A stretch of 64,000 nucleotides of DNA from Platerodrilus igneus (Eukaryota; Arthropoda; Insecta; Coleoptera; Lycidae), in contig JARFIW010001188.1 in assembly GCA_036346225.1 (NCBI GenBank), forward strand, positions 496,001 to 560,000, in the 5' to 3' direction. The notes under the pieces are model-generated. The model was given only the letters and a program-made list of their open reading frames with translations. It did not search any database and had not been told where the DNA came from. How positions within the stretch are numbered: position 1 is the first letter of the stretch; each line of letters begins with the position of its first letter. Shown piece after piece: positions 34,232 through 45,328 of the stretch. Position numbers and translations under genes: made by a program.

Positions 34232-35908
34232 GATATAGTTGCAATAACCCGGTGCCCCCTTTTTGTGAAATAAAAAGTTAAAAATTTTTCTTTTTGTCAA
34301 TTTTAATTTTTAATTTTAGTTTTTAATACTTCGGCTAGCTCAGCTTTAACTACGCACGGAGCTTACGACAATACGATAACAAAGAATTTTTAACTCTTTC
34401 CTTTTTATGATATTCTCAATATTTACAAAGCGTTTATAATGTCTTTGAATAGCACCTCTTTTAAATAATTGACTTAATTTCTCTCAATAATTATAATTCC
34501 CTTTAAATGAAGAAAAATCCAGCAAAAATTGCCCTTATTATAATTACGTGAAGCCCTATAAAGGTTCATCTTCCTTAATTCGTTGCGTACATTATAACGT
34601 GTGCTAAGATGATTTTTAATGACCCTCACATAAAATTTTCATGAACGCAATATTTAAAAAATATTCAGAAATAAAAATGCAACAAAATATTTAGAATGGT
34701 TAACCTGTTGTCCTTTTTCAGCGTGTCTCGTTTCCCCAATTCAGACCAGTTTCTGCTCCAACTATTCGTCGTTTCAGCTTCAGCTTATTCATTTAAATAC
34801 TCCAGGTTGGATCCAGCTATACTTATTTAACCTCTCCGAGTTGTATCCAGAAATTGTTTAAATACTGTTTGCATATTCTTATATAATTTGCAGGTTCATC
34901 TAGAGATCGCTTTGATATTCTTGTTACACTTCTCCTGGTTGATCCAGAGTTTGTTTGGATATCCAGGTAGGATCCAGGAATTATTTAGAGTCCTTTTGTT
35001 AAAATAAATCTTAAAATCTATTAAAAGCAATCTTTTATTTCTTACGTTTTTAAGGATTAAACAACGAACCTTATTACAATTATGCACTATCACCGCATTA
35101 AAATTTATTAATTATAAAATCACTTGTAATTCTTTCACGTAAGTATCTTCTTTCAGGTGATGTGAACCATGCCTTCTTTTAATTCAAACTGATTTGTTTA
35201 CGAAATCCTGTTGTATTTAAAGAGAAAGCCTATCTGTTTACAATTGGTTGTTCAAGCGTATAGTCCAAATATTACCGCCTTTTACCTTAATCTTCACATG
35301 CAGACTTGGGTATTTCTACGAATTTCCAATCTACAATGAAGTCGAGACGCTTGTCCCTGTACGTAAGACTTCAAGTTATTTGCATAGAGTGGTTGAACTT
35401 TCAAATCTTCCATGGCCTTTTAAATCACGTATCCTTTGTTTGTACGGCAAATTTGATGAACTTTGCTTTATCACCATGCTATAATTATATCCTATCTATC
35501 AAGGTGTTGGATTTTATACTTTATCGGTCACGTAGCTTTATATTTATTGATGTATGTAAATATATGCGTTTTTCTGTTTTACGCATTTACAAACCCGCTT
35601 GTTTAAATGGGATTCCTTGTAAAATAATGATGCACTACTTACGCGTATTGTGTTGCAGCTTCTGTCCACTTTGTTTTATGACTTGTAAAGTTGTTTATTT
35701 AATTGAATCTTTTGGAATACTCTTTCTTTCTTTGAGTCTAATTATAATTATAGTTTATATACAGGACGTTGGCATTTGCTTTCTCGCCCAATCAAATTTT
35801 ATATTTTCTTTGTAAAATGTCTAAGTTTTCTGAATTCTTATGATGTTTACATAAAGCGCACTATCCTAGTGATCCTATATGCCCCTAAATAACCCTATTA
35901 TCATAGCA
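34226..35908 (-). mobile_element. TA-bounded element family, copy 4, inserted in BEL/Pao
   Basis: On the minus strand the family's 5' terminus gctatgataatagggttatt starts at about 35907 beside a TA array. The distal block (tgctggatttttcttcattt, about 34520-34500), the cggagc/ctagctcagctttaa region (about 34340) and the end at 34226 beside the other TA array follow. An internal tandem repeat at 34800-34990 has its own unit (gatccag-based). Size 1.68 kb, as for the others. A 169-codon open frame on the plus strand (35306-35815) has no recognisable domain and is probably chance. Confidence 0.72.
34800..34990. repeat. internal tandem repeat of copy 4
   Basis: Units built on ccaggttggatccag / gagttgtatccagaaattg / tggttgatccagagtttg recur four to six times at 40-60 bp spacing. 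Same relative place as the arrays in copies 1-3. Confidence 0.65.

Positions 35909-35955
<47 letters not shown>
35909..35955. repeat. (TA)n array inside the BEL/Pao relic, right
   Basis: A TA run with one taaat interruption. Copy 4 ends on its left and integrase coding sequence resumes on its right. Confidence 0.95.
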
Positions 35956-35956
<1 letters not shown>

Positions 35957-36621
35957 CGTCTGTGGTAACAATTTTGTGTGTGCGGTAGATAAAATTCAAT
36001 AGCTTTTGAATCAGACTGCAGAAGCAAAAAATGTCGAGTGGTCTTTTAACCTCCTTCAGCTTCACATTTTGGTGACTTTTGGGAGGCGAGTACTAAAGCT
36101 GTAAAAACCCATTTGTTTCGTGTTATCAAGGAGCAACGATTACCTTCTGAAGAGTTAAATACCCTGTTAGTACAAATTAAAGTATTTCTGAATTCCCAGC
36201 CTTCAGGACCACTTAATTAAGACCTTAGTGATTTGAGGCGCTTAACCACAATTTTTTTCTGAACTTCAGAACCTATTTTGTTTATACCGGCTGTTGATCT
36301 TACGAGAATTCCTCTTAATCGCTTACATCGCTAGCGATTGATTCAACGGTTTCAACAAGGTTTTGGAAGCATTGGAGGAACGAGTATATTCATGTGCTTC
36401 AACAATAATCAAAGTAGTTTAAGGTTTTGTGGTCAATAGCTCTTTATTCACTTGTTTTAATAAATGACAACCATTCACCACCTTTACGATGGAAGTTGGG
36501 TACGGTAATTGAGCTGCATGTAGGAAAAGATAATGTAGTTTGTGTCCTTATGATTAAAACTGTACGGGGTAACATTAAAAAATTCATCGCAAAACTCTGC
36601 ACTTTGCCAACACAGCCTTAG
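35956..36621 (+). pseudogene. BEL/Pao integrase C-terminal half
   Basis: It continues the integrase interrupted at 34179. It begins in the region normally reading 'DNGTNFVGA' (35960-35990, altered here), then a segment with NQTAEAKNVEWSFN (about 36010-36050), 'HFGDFWEA' in a shifted frame (about 36070; the catalytic Glu region), and 'LNSQP' (about 36190). The chromodomain-like C-terminus SPPLRWKLGTVIELHVGKD (36470-36530) runs to the TAG at 36619. About 30 residues between the two halves, covering the segment just before the second catalytic Asp, are missing at the TA arrays. Several stops are present. Confidence 0.8.
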
Positions 36622-36837
36622 TGCTTTGCCAAAATTTTTTGCGCGCATACTTGTAGATGGTTATCAACCAATTATTTGTATAAGTTTAGGTTTAAAACTA
36701 TTGCTTGTTTTGTGTTGTTACACATAAAATAAATATCACTTATTTTAGTGGGCGATATGTTCAGGCACCATTTATCTACTTTAGCCATATTTCAACCTCG
36801 CATGTTCCAACCCCCTTTAAGAAGAATAACGGTAATT
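36622..36837. other. no gene recognised; probable BEL/Pao 3' flank
   Basis: Follows the integrase stop. I could not identify an LTR. Confidence 0.4.
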
Positions 36838-37012
36838 TTGGTGTGGGTGTGTGTGCGTGTGCTTGTGCTTGTGCGTGTGCGCGTGTGCATGCGCGCGCGA
36901 GTGTGTACGTGTGCGTGCGTGCGTGTGTGAGCATGTGCGCGTGCGTGCGTGTGTGAGCATGTGCGCGTGCGTGCGTGCGCTCGTGCGTGCGTGCGTGCGT
37001 GTGTGTGTGTGA
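36838..37012. repeat. (GT)n / (GCGT)n microsatellite
   Basis: About 175 bp of gt, gcgt and gtgcgt units, with a tgtgtgagcatgtgcgcgtg block occurring twice (36925 and 36951). Alternating purine-pyrimidine, so Z-DNA-prone. All open frames here are repeat artefacts. Confidence 0.95.
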
Positions 37013-38397
37013 CAACTGGGACTCGAGTCTCGTGAGTGACGTTACAGATTGCAGTGTTAGAAGGCATGTCTATAATTGCGTGTTCGGCTCGTGCTGTGCC
37101 ATCGAAGAAGGTGTTCAAAGTAAATATTTATATACGGTATACTAGTTTGTCCCAAACAGTAGTATTAGCAATCAACTTGTCTTGTGCAACTTACGAACCA
37201 GAAATGCAGCAAATTAGGAATGGTTCGCAAACACAAAACATAGTATAGTGAGTTTTAAAAAATAAATACGTATGAAACAAATGAACTATGCTAAATCAAC
37301 TTGAAAAGCTTTGTTGGATATACATTTAAACGGCTTAAAATGTTTTTAAAGCGAAACTACACTCAAATTCAGCAATTAGGTACACGATATATTTGTCAAA
37401 ACATTACAGTAACCACATGCGGGCGTTTTACACTTTTAAATATTTACATAGTCTTCTACAAAAAAGCTATCGCAACAATTTCCTTATATAAATATGGTAA
37501 ATCAAATAGCATTTAATATTTAAATTTAAATAAATACTTTTACATAAAATTAATTGTTAACTTTAACATTTGACTGCATTTGACAATTAGTACAATATTA
37601 AGGTGATTTCAACATGCAGCTATGGAATGTAATTACCATAATTGGTTCCTGATTTGCAATATAATTTATTAAATGGAGGTTACACAACTAACTGGTCATC
37701 ACAAATGCTAATATATTTATACATTCAATTCCATCGCGTGCTGAATAATATGGGGGTTTCAAATATAGTAAGATATTAATCAAATATAAAAACAAACTTT
37801 TATTTAAATTTCTAAAACAGGTAGTATTTTTAAAAGTTTACGGTAAATAAGAGAACTACTACACTCGATACCACAATTTTATCAATATAAATACCTAAGG
37901 ATATTGTAATGTCCTAAAATAGTTCATATTTATACATGCGTGCAACGTTTTCAAAGTTCAAATATGTTGTACAACATCTGCAGTATCACTATAACCCATA
38001 TACAATTTGCGCTTGTGACAATTCCGCTTTTAATTATAAGTCCTGTATGTAAATAATTCATGTAATGATTAGGGATAGCCTCACGAGATACTAAAAATTG
38101 AGGAAACAAAAAAAATCTTCCATAGGACACCCAAAAAATAACATACTTGTTATGTGCGTGGGCGGTGAGTGGGGAATAAAACGGTTTGCAATGTGGCTGC
38201 CGTACCTCAGAAACAAACCATTAGAATGCGAGTGTAATTGGACCTAACTACAAGCTCGCAAATTTAACGGTTGAAATTCAAATACAGAAGTACGGAGGTG
38301 CAATTGTTTGATCACATAATTTTGCGTATCGAAAACTGTTGGGTTAACTGACCAAGAAGCTACTTATTAAACTTATTTCTCGAAAAATTTCTACCCA
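37013..38397. other. no gene recognised
   Basis: AT-rich. Short frames at 37036-37248 and 37301-37516 match nothing I know. Confidence 0.55.
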
Positions 38398-40600
38398 GCG
38401 CTCGATGTGTATCAGTGCACAGTATGTACCTCCTAGAGGTCGTAGCGCGGACAACTTTCTCCTGGCTTACAGGCTAACCCCCTTGAAATGGGAAGTTTTA
38501 ATTTGTATTGAAAGATGTTTGGCACACTTAGAGGACTGGGAACCGTGGCGACGTCTGTGGCAGACAGTCTTAACAAATCAACACTGAACGCTAAGGTATC
38601 GTTATCCTTAGTGGGGAAAGCTACAAAGACACGGTTGCGTTCTAGGCTGACTGGTTCAACCTAATTAAAACTTACTAACAAGAACTTTGCGAAAGCCTTG
38701 GCCCATCAGATAACAACCGCATGAATCAGGAATGGAGATTTGGTACGTAGAATGTCAGGGGAGTGAACGGCAAAGATATGCAATCATGAATGACATGAAA
38801 GAAAGGCGCATGGATGTGCTGTGTGTGAGTGAAACGAAGCGGAAGGAGAAAGGGGAAAGATGTTGTTGAAGTAGATGAAGGTATGTTGAGTTTGTGGTAT
38901 GGAGTAGAGACAATGAGTTCTGGGCAAAAAGTGTTGGTTTAATTTTGAATGATCAAGCAAATGCGTGCATGAAACAATATCAATTGATGTCTCTCCGCAT
39001 CTTGTAAGTTAGAATAAAGGTGGGCTTCAGAAAGACATTTTTGATAGAATGTTATGCTTCGGTGAACGACGATAGTGGTGTGAGCAGTTTTGCCAGAAAA
39101 TAGAAAATGTTTTAGACAAACGCAAAAGGAATGACTGTGTGGTTCTATTAGGCGATATGAATAGTTGGGTCGGAGTACACAGAGAAAATGGTGAACATGT
39201 GATAGATCCGTTTGGTGACCCAAGAACAAACGAAAATGGAGATATGTTAGTGAGTAAGTGTATGGAAAGAGATCTGTTTGTATCCAACACACGGTATAAG
39301 CATAAGGACATACACAAGTACATATGGCAAAAGGGAAATGCGAGAAGTATAATTAATTTGGTTGTATTTGATGAAAGTTTAAGAGAACTGGTAAAAGACA
39401 TAAAAGTAATGAGAAGATCTGAGTATGGGATTGTTTCATTTACTGGTTTTGTCCAGAATTGATCTTAGTCGAAAGTAAGCGTGGAGAAGAAACCAGAATA
39501 TAAGACAATCAACAGTGAAAGTAGAAATCTTGTTGAAAGAGTCGACTCAACAAGAGTACGATACTATGTTAGAGAAGGAGTTCTATGACTACAAACAGGA
39601 ATGGGAGAATGCTCTGAAATCTGAAGATGTGGAGAAAGCATGGGATTGTTTGAACAACAGTGAGATGAAATGTGCTTAGGAAGTATGTGGAACGACAATG
39701 ATTGGTACATGTAATAAAAATGCATTGTGAACCAACGAAGTCAAAAAGATTGTCGGGAAAAAGAAAGTGATTTATAAGAGAATGATTGCAAAAAAAGATC
39801 TGTGTTAAGAGAAGTATATAAAGAAAAAAGGCGATAAGCAAAAAAAGTAGTGAAGACAAGAAAATAGCAACTGGAAGAGAGAGAGGAAAGAAAATGCAGA
39901 GCGATTTTGATGGGAATAAAAGCTTGTTTTGGAAATGGATAAGGAAGACAAGAAAGGGTGGAAATAAGGGTGTAAATGGCGTTGTTAACAGTACAAATGA
40001 AATTGTTTGGGACGAAGAGAGCGTGCAAAACTGTTGGAAAGAGTGTTTTAGGATGCTGTGTGGTAGTGGCAAGAAGAATACAGATGATAAAGTAGATGAT
40101 AAAGAAAGCAGTAATGTACTGGTCGAAAGCATAGATAATAATATAAAGTTTTGAGTAATGGAAAACTGGATGGTGAAATAGAAAGAAAAGCAAATGCTAG
40201 AAAAAAGTGTCTGAAAGTATGTGGACAATAAATAGGAATGAAGGATTGAGTATAAATGCAAAACTGGCCATTTACAAGTGTGTTTGTGCCAACTGTTCTG
40301 GAAACGAAACTTGGGTCTGGCAGAAATATCATGTAGTCGTATAAATGCTGTAGAATGAGGTTTCACAGATGTGTGTGCGGAAAAAACATTGAAAGACAAA
40401 GTACCAAACGAATGGGTCAGAGCACAGTGTGGAATGCAAGTTGCCCTTAAGGAGTTGAGCGGGCGAAGTACGCTTAGATGGTTTGGACATGCAGAAAGAA
40501 TGAATGAGGATATATTTACCAAGCGTATATATGCAAGTAAGATGTGGAGAAAGATCGTGATTGGTGCTGGAAATAAAAGTAGTATAATAGTCTAGAGCTA
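38398..40600 (+). pseudogene. APE-type LINE with internal deletion of the reverse transcriptase
   Basis: A GC-richer 5' leader (38398-38720) precedes an apurinic endonuclease-like domain: the 'GTWNVRG' start at about 38740, with the Trp codon changed to TAG (38748-38750), 'VLCVSETKR' (about 38816), LLGDMNSWVGV (39140-39175), 'RDLFVSNTRYKHKDIHKYIW' (about 39270), and a frame to 39462. A linker follows to about 40150. The next recognisable piece is the C-terminal part ('AKLAIYKC', 'VPTVL', 40255-40310; RSTLRWFGHAERMNEDIFTK, 40465-40525). The whole RT with its FADD box is missing, between about 40150 and 40170. Long antisense open frames over this region are shadows. The clade is not resolved; it is distinct from the RTE copies in the window. 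Confidence 0.75.
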
Positions 40601-40752
40601 TACCCTGCATTTCCTCCCAGAAAAAGGTGCCAGGTTTTGTTACCCCAAAAGGGAATACCGCGATTGGTGAAAACGAAGAAAGAGAAATTTCTGCCCAAAA
40701 ATATTAATATAATTCCCAATAAAATACGTTTTTATACTATTTAGAAATACAT

Positions 40753-41583
40753 ATGATGGAGAGTTCACAAGTAAAATTCTTGTCCGGAGGTAAAATACTC
40801 CCACATTCGGATCTCCGGGAGGGGGTACTTGGGGCTCCTCATCGTAAGAATATAAAACAACAGTTCGATTTAGTGATAGGGCCTTGGAATGTAAGATCAT
40901 TACTTAGAGTAAATAAGTTAACGAATTTATTAGTCGAAATGAGAAAGGGAAAGCTAGACATTTTAGGTATTAGTGAGGTGAGATGGCCAGATAGTAATGA
41001 CTTTTGGAAAGATAATTATAGAATAATTACAACTTCTTCAACTAATGGACAGGCAGGCGTAGGAATAGTGTTAGGTAAAAGATTAGGGCATAAAGTTAAA
41101 AAGTACTTACAATTTAGTGATAGAATAATTATGGTTAGATTGAGTACAAAACCCACAGACACTATTTTAGTACAGGTTTACATGTCAACAACTCAGTACG
41201 AGGATGAGGAAGTATAAAAGGTATACGAGGATATAAATAGTATAGCGAGAAAAGTAAAAGGAGATGAGAATTTAATAGTTATGGGCGATTTTAATGCGTC
41301 AGTGGGAGAAGGTAGTGAGGAAAAAATGGTAGGAAAATTTGGGTATGGCTGACGAAATGATAGAGGAGAAAGATAAGTTGAGTTTTGCCAGGAACATAGA
41401 TTAGTAACTGTAAACACCCTATTCGAACAACATGTTAGGAGAAGATATACCTGGAAAGCCCCAGGTGATAGGGCTAGATACCAAATAGATTATATTTTAG
41501 TTAAACAAAGATTTAAAAACCAAGTTAAAAACTGCCGTAGTTATCCAGGGGCTGACATAGATAGCGATCATAACTTAGTTAAA
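40753..41583 (+). pseudogene. RTE-1 endonuclease domain, copy B
   Basis: Apurinic/apyrimidinic endonuclease-like domain that nicks the target to prime reverse transcription. It opens with ATGATG, then PHSDLREG (40800-40823), GPWNVRSLL (40879-40905), DILGISEVRWP (about 40957), a 'GVGIVLG' segment (about 41060), and VMGDFNASVGE (41280-41310). It continues into the ORF from 41584, whose first residues follow the SDHNLV motif (about 41565). One frame throughout, broken by TAA 41215-41217, TGA 41350-41352 and TAA 41374-41376. The catalytic motifs themselves are intact. Confidence 0.9.
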
Positions 41584-43695
41584 ATGAAATGTAAACTAAA
41601 ATTCAAAAAATTGAGAAAGGTTAAAAGAGAGGGATGGGATCTAGGTAAGCTTAATGATAGTAGGATAAAAGAGGAGTATAAACAAGTATTAGATAATAAG
41701 AGCAAAGAGATAGCTGTAGGAGGGAACGTAGAAAATAGATGGAAAGAAATAAAACTGACTGTACATGATACAGCAACACAGACTATAGGTAAGGAAAAAA
41801 TAGAAGCGAGAAAACCGTGGGTAACAAAGGCGATATTAGATTTAATAGAGAATAGAAGAAAGCTTAAACCTTTCAGAGAAGTGGATAGTGAAAGTAAGCA
41901 AAAATATAATACAGTTAGAAATAAGATAGTACATGAGTGTAGAAAAGCTAGAAATAAATGGATGGAGGAGAATTGTAAGGGAATACAAGATGATTTGAAA
42001 GTAGGTAAGACAGACAGGGCTTACAGAGCAGTTAAAAAGTTTTTTGGGGAAGATAGGAAAAAATATAACGGTATTAGAGACGAGAATAATGAGCTTCTAA
42101 TAAATAAAGTTGAGGTAGCTGATAGATGGAAAAGATATTTAGAAGATTTATATAAGGGAGACGATATGGATGAGTTAGAGAACGACCAAGAAGAGGATGT
42201 AGAAATAGGGTTCTCAATATCAAGAGAGGAATTTGATAGCGCTGTTCGGAATGTTAAATTAAATAAAGCGCCAGGGATAGACGATATTCCCGCAGAATTA
42301 ATAAAATATGCAAGTCAGAAAACTTTAGACAGATTATATGAACTAGTAAATGTAATATATGACACAGGTGAGGCTCCAATAGATTTCGAAAAAAATATTA
42401 TTATCCCAATCCCAAAAAAGTCAGGAGCTGATAGGTGTGAGAATTTTAGAACGGTTAGTTTAACTTCTCATGCTTCCAAAATACTAACAATAATAATTAA
42501 AAATAGAGTAGAAGCTTTGACTGAGAATTATTTAGGTGAAGACCAATATGGTTTTCGTAAAGACAGAGGGACTAGAGAACCGATACTAATGATTAGGGTA
42601 ATTATCGAAAAAGGTTACAAAAAATAAAAGACTCATTTCGCGTTTGTAGATTTAGAAAAAGCATTTGATAGGATTAATTGGATTGTTATGTTCAGGGTTT
42701 TGCAAAAATAGGAATCTCTCATAGGGATAGAAAAATTATTTACAGTCTATATAAAACCAAAGCGTAATAATTAGATTTGATGAAATAGAAAAGGAAGCTA
42801 AGATTAGAAATGGTGTTAGACAGGGTTGTATACTGTCTCCTTGATTTTAATGTTTATATTGAGGAAGCTTTAAACTTAGCCAGAGAGAGAAAGAGATAGG
42901 TATTAGTGTACAGGAACAGAAAATAGACATGTTACGTTTTGCAGATGATATAGCCATTATAGCAGAGTATAGAAAAGAGTTAGGAGAGTTTTTAAATATT
43001 TTAGATTAGATACTACGGAGTAACTATAGTATGAGAATTAACTCAGTAAAGACAAAGATAATGACAAGTGAGTTACAGCCTAGTTCTAAACCAAAATTAA
43101 AAATAGGTAATACCGAGTTAGAGGAGGTAGATGAATATTGCTATTTAGGTAGTATAATTACAAAGGATGGACGTAGCAGAAGGGATATAGTAGCTAGAAT
43201 AGCTCAAGCTAGAAAAATGTTTTTAAAAAAGAAAAACTTACTAATAGCTAATAGTATTAGTTTAGATAATAGAAAAAGTTTCTTATAGTCGTACGTATGG
43301 AGCGTTCTACTATACGGTAGTGAGGCTTGGACAATTAAAGAAGTAGATAAGAAAAAGATAGAAGCTTTTGAAACTTGGTGTTATAGGAGAATGTTAAAGA
43401 TTAGTTGGACAGATAGAGTAACAAACGAGGAAGTTTATAGAAGGATAGGGGAGGAACCGTGTATGTGAAAACAATTAAAGGTCAGGAGAGATAGAAAGAT
43501 AGGGCACCAGTTAAGACATGAGGGACTATTTAGTAAAGTCTTAGATTATAGACTACCAAATAAAAATAGAGTAGGAAGGCCTAGACAAAGCTATATTAGT
43601 CAAATTAATAGAGATTTAGGTTGTGAAGGGTATGTAGACCTTTTTAGACTAGCTCAGAATAGAAAAGAATTTAGAGCGGCGTCAAACCGACTTTA
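41584..43695 (+). pseudogene. RTE-1 reverse transcriptase and C-terminal domain, copy B
   Basis: Open for 347 codons (41584-42627): a lysine-rich linker, then KAPGIDDIPAELIKYAS (42265-42315), the fingers with IIIPIPKKSGADRCENFRT, and GEDQYGFRKDRGTREPI. A TAA at 42625-42627 stops it. The frame then continues through FVDLEKAFDR, with one-base losses near 42709 and 42764. An intact FADD pair lies at 42938-42949. A further frame runs from 43031 to 43288 (TAG), and the GRPRQSYISQI C-terminus ends near 43695. The stop at 42625 and the two frameshifts are at the same sites as in copy A; additional losses (about 42841, 42890) and a TAG at about 43006 are private to B. Confidence 0.9.
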
Positions 43696-43738
43696 AATAA
43701 ATTCGAAAACAAAACAAAAAAAAATAAAAATCAGTTAA

Positions 43739-44112
43739 CTAAATGTCACCAGGACATAACTCACAATTAGTTAGCGGTCTTGCATGTTGGTAGCGTTTCG
43801 TTGCTTAAGCCTTACCATAACATATAATTTAATAAACGTCACCATGACATAACTCACAATTAGGTAGCGGTCTGGCATGTTGGTAGCGATTCGTTGCTTA
43901 AGCCTTACCATAACATATATTTTAATAAACGTCACCATGACATAACTCACAATTAGGTAGCGCTCTGGCATGTGGGTAGCGTTTCGTTGCTTAAGTCTTA
44001 CCATAACATATATTTTAATAAACGTCACCATGACATAACTCACAATTAGGTAGCGGTCTGGCATGTTGGCAGCGATTCGTTGCTTAGGCCTTACCATAAC
44101 ATATAATTTAAC
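43739..44112. repeat. 93-bp minisatellite in RTE-1 copy B, four units
   Basis: Four units, period exactly 93 bp (for example cataactcacaatta at 43755 and 43848). Because 93 is a multiple of three, the minus strand shows a 108-codon repetitive frame that is not a gene. Copy A has two units of the same repeat. Confidence 0.95.
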
Positions 44113-44235
44113 ACTTTTCCTTTTTGAAGCGGATAACCAGGTTATATTTCATTTCCTTATAAATGGTAATCATGTAAACATGTTAGAGTTCTTTAACAAC
44201 ATCAGGTTGCTAATATCTATGTAGTTAGCTGGATA

Positions 44236-44380
44236 GGAAAAAGATAGAAGGATATAGGAAGACCTAGACCAAACTATATTAGTCAAAATATTAGAAATTT
44301 AGGTTGTGACGGGTATGTAGAGCTTTTTAGATTAGCACAGATTAGAAAAGAAGTTAGAGCTGCGTCAAACCGACCTTAAG
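44236..44380 (+). pseudogene. duplicated C-terminal segment of the RTE-1 ORF (copy B)
   Basis: A second, diverged copy of the ORF's last ~45 codons (GRPRPNYISQ ... RAASNRP), followed by gtaaggtcgaaaac and the (gat)n tail. Matches the arrangement in copy A. Confidence 0.88.
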
Positions 44381-44425
44381 TAAGGTCGAAAACAAAATGA
44401 TGATGATGATGATGACTATTTAGAA

Positions 44426-45010
44426 GCAATCCAGTAACGTCGTTATAAGTTAAAACTAGCATTCTGTATAATAAAAAACAGGTACAATCTTGTTAAATAG
44501 TAATGGTAACGAGATTTTCTTATAAATACTTATAGAAATTACTTTTCTTTTGATTTCTCCATATCAGGAGACACGCTGCAGGCATAGAAGGTATTTGAAA
44601 AGCTTCTTTTAATACCTTCAAAATACTAAAAATTAAAATTAGATTCCGAAAAAGAATTTCCAACTAATTTTTCGCTCTACTATTTCCTTTAGTATAATTT
44701 CAATTGAATAGTTATTACATTAGGTGATCGTCGTAAGATATTTAGCGTTTCAATTTATATTTTTAAATATACCGCTGGGATGGTATTTCCAAATTATCTC
44801 CAAGTTCTGAAAAGAAAGTTCCTCACAAAGCATACATTATAGACAAAATGTTTAGAAAAGCGAGTCTTGCCAAAAGGTACCGTAAATATGTTATATGGAG
44901 AATTTTTCAAGTAAATGAGACCCGCGGTTAAGCTTGGCTGGAAATAATGGCAAGCATTTTGAGAGAGAATATGGCTAGCCACAGTCAGGTTCACGGAGGC
45001 ATGAGAGAAA
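44426..45010. other. no gene recognised
   Basis: AT-rich spacer between RTE-1 copy B and the SINE. Nothing found. Confidence 0.6.
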
Positions 45011-45328
45011 CGGCTCCGTGGATCAGACGAGTTGGCGTATGTCTGTTGATCCCAATGTTCCAGGTACGATTCCCGAAACGGACCGCTTGAAAAACGTTAG
45101 GCGAACATTATTCCCAAAAATATACCCTCGTTCGGATGAAAGGTGAAATGTAGGTTCCATGTATGTGCCACGCACATTGAAAATCCTTACCTTGCTTGGA
45201 ATAGCAATGTCTCGGGTTCTATTATCGACACAGATCGCAAGAGTTCGGCAAAATTCAAAATTTCTAGGTTTTAAAATATCGTTTCTGGGCCAATGTAACC
45301 TTCTGATTGAGCATTGGAGAATCGAATG
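45011..45328 (+). mobile_element. tRNA-derived SINE, copy 1
   Basis: The tRNA-like head (cggctccgtggatcagacga onward) has a B box ggtacgattcc at 45063-45073. The body shares ccctcgttcggatgaaaggt, the ccacgcac.ttgaaaatcctta block and the gggccaatgta...gagcattgga end with the SINE at 62483-62787 on the other strand. It carries about 40 extra bp near 45215. No clear target duplication. Old, diverged copy. Confidence 0.75.

Larger units (their letters stand above)
40747..44414 (+). mobile_element. RTE-1 retrotransposon, copy B, full length
   Basis: It lies between perfect 11-bp direct repeats actatttagaa (40736-40746 and 44415-44425), which define both ends: 3,668 bp starting atacatatgatggagag and ending in (gat)n. 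The endonuclease, RT, C-terminal domain, 93-bp repeats and duplicated C-terminal segment lie in the same order as in copy A. The leader before the first ATG is almost absent (about 6-9 bases). It is inserted 3' of the RT-less LINE. Confidence 0.93.

Noticed and set aside
35306..35815. 169-codon frame on the plus strand
   Set aside because: It lies inside TA-bounded copy 4 with no counterpart in the other copies and no recognisable domain.
36705..37118. Several open frames on both strands rich in Cys/Val/Arg or His/Thr/Ala
   Set aside because: They are translations of the GT/GCGT microsatellite.
39569..40522. 317-codon frame on the minus strand
   Set aside because: It is antisense to the LINE relic, whose sense strand carries recognisable endonuclease and C-terminal motifs; the antisense translation is low-complexity Phe/Leu/Ser.
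43771..44097. 108-codon repetitive frame on the minus strand
   Set aside because: The 93-bp minisatellite has a period divisible by three, so a frame stays open by chance.
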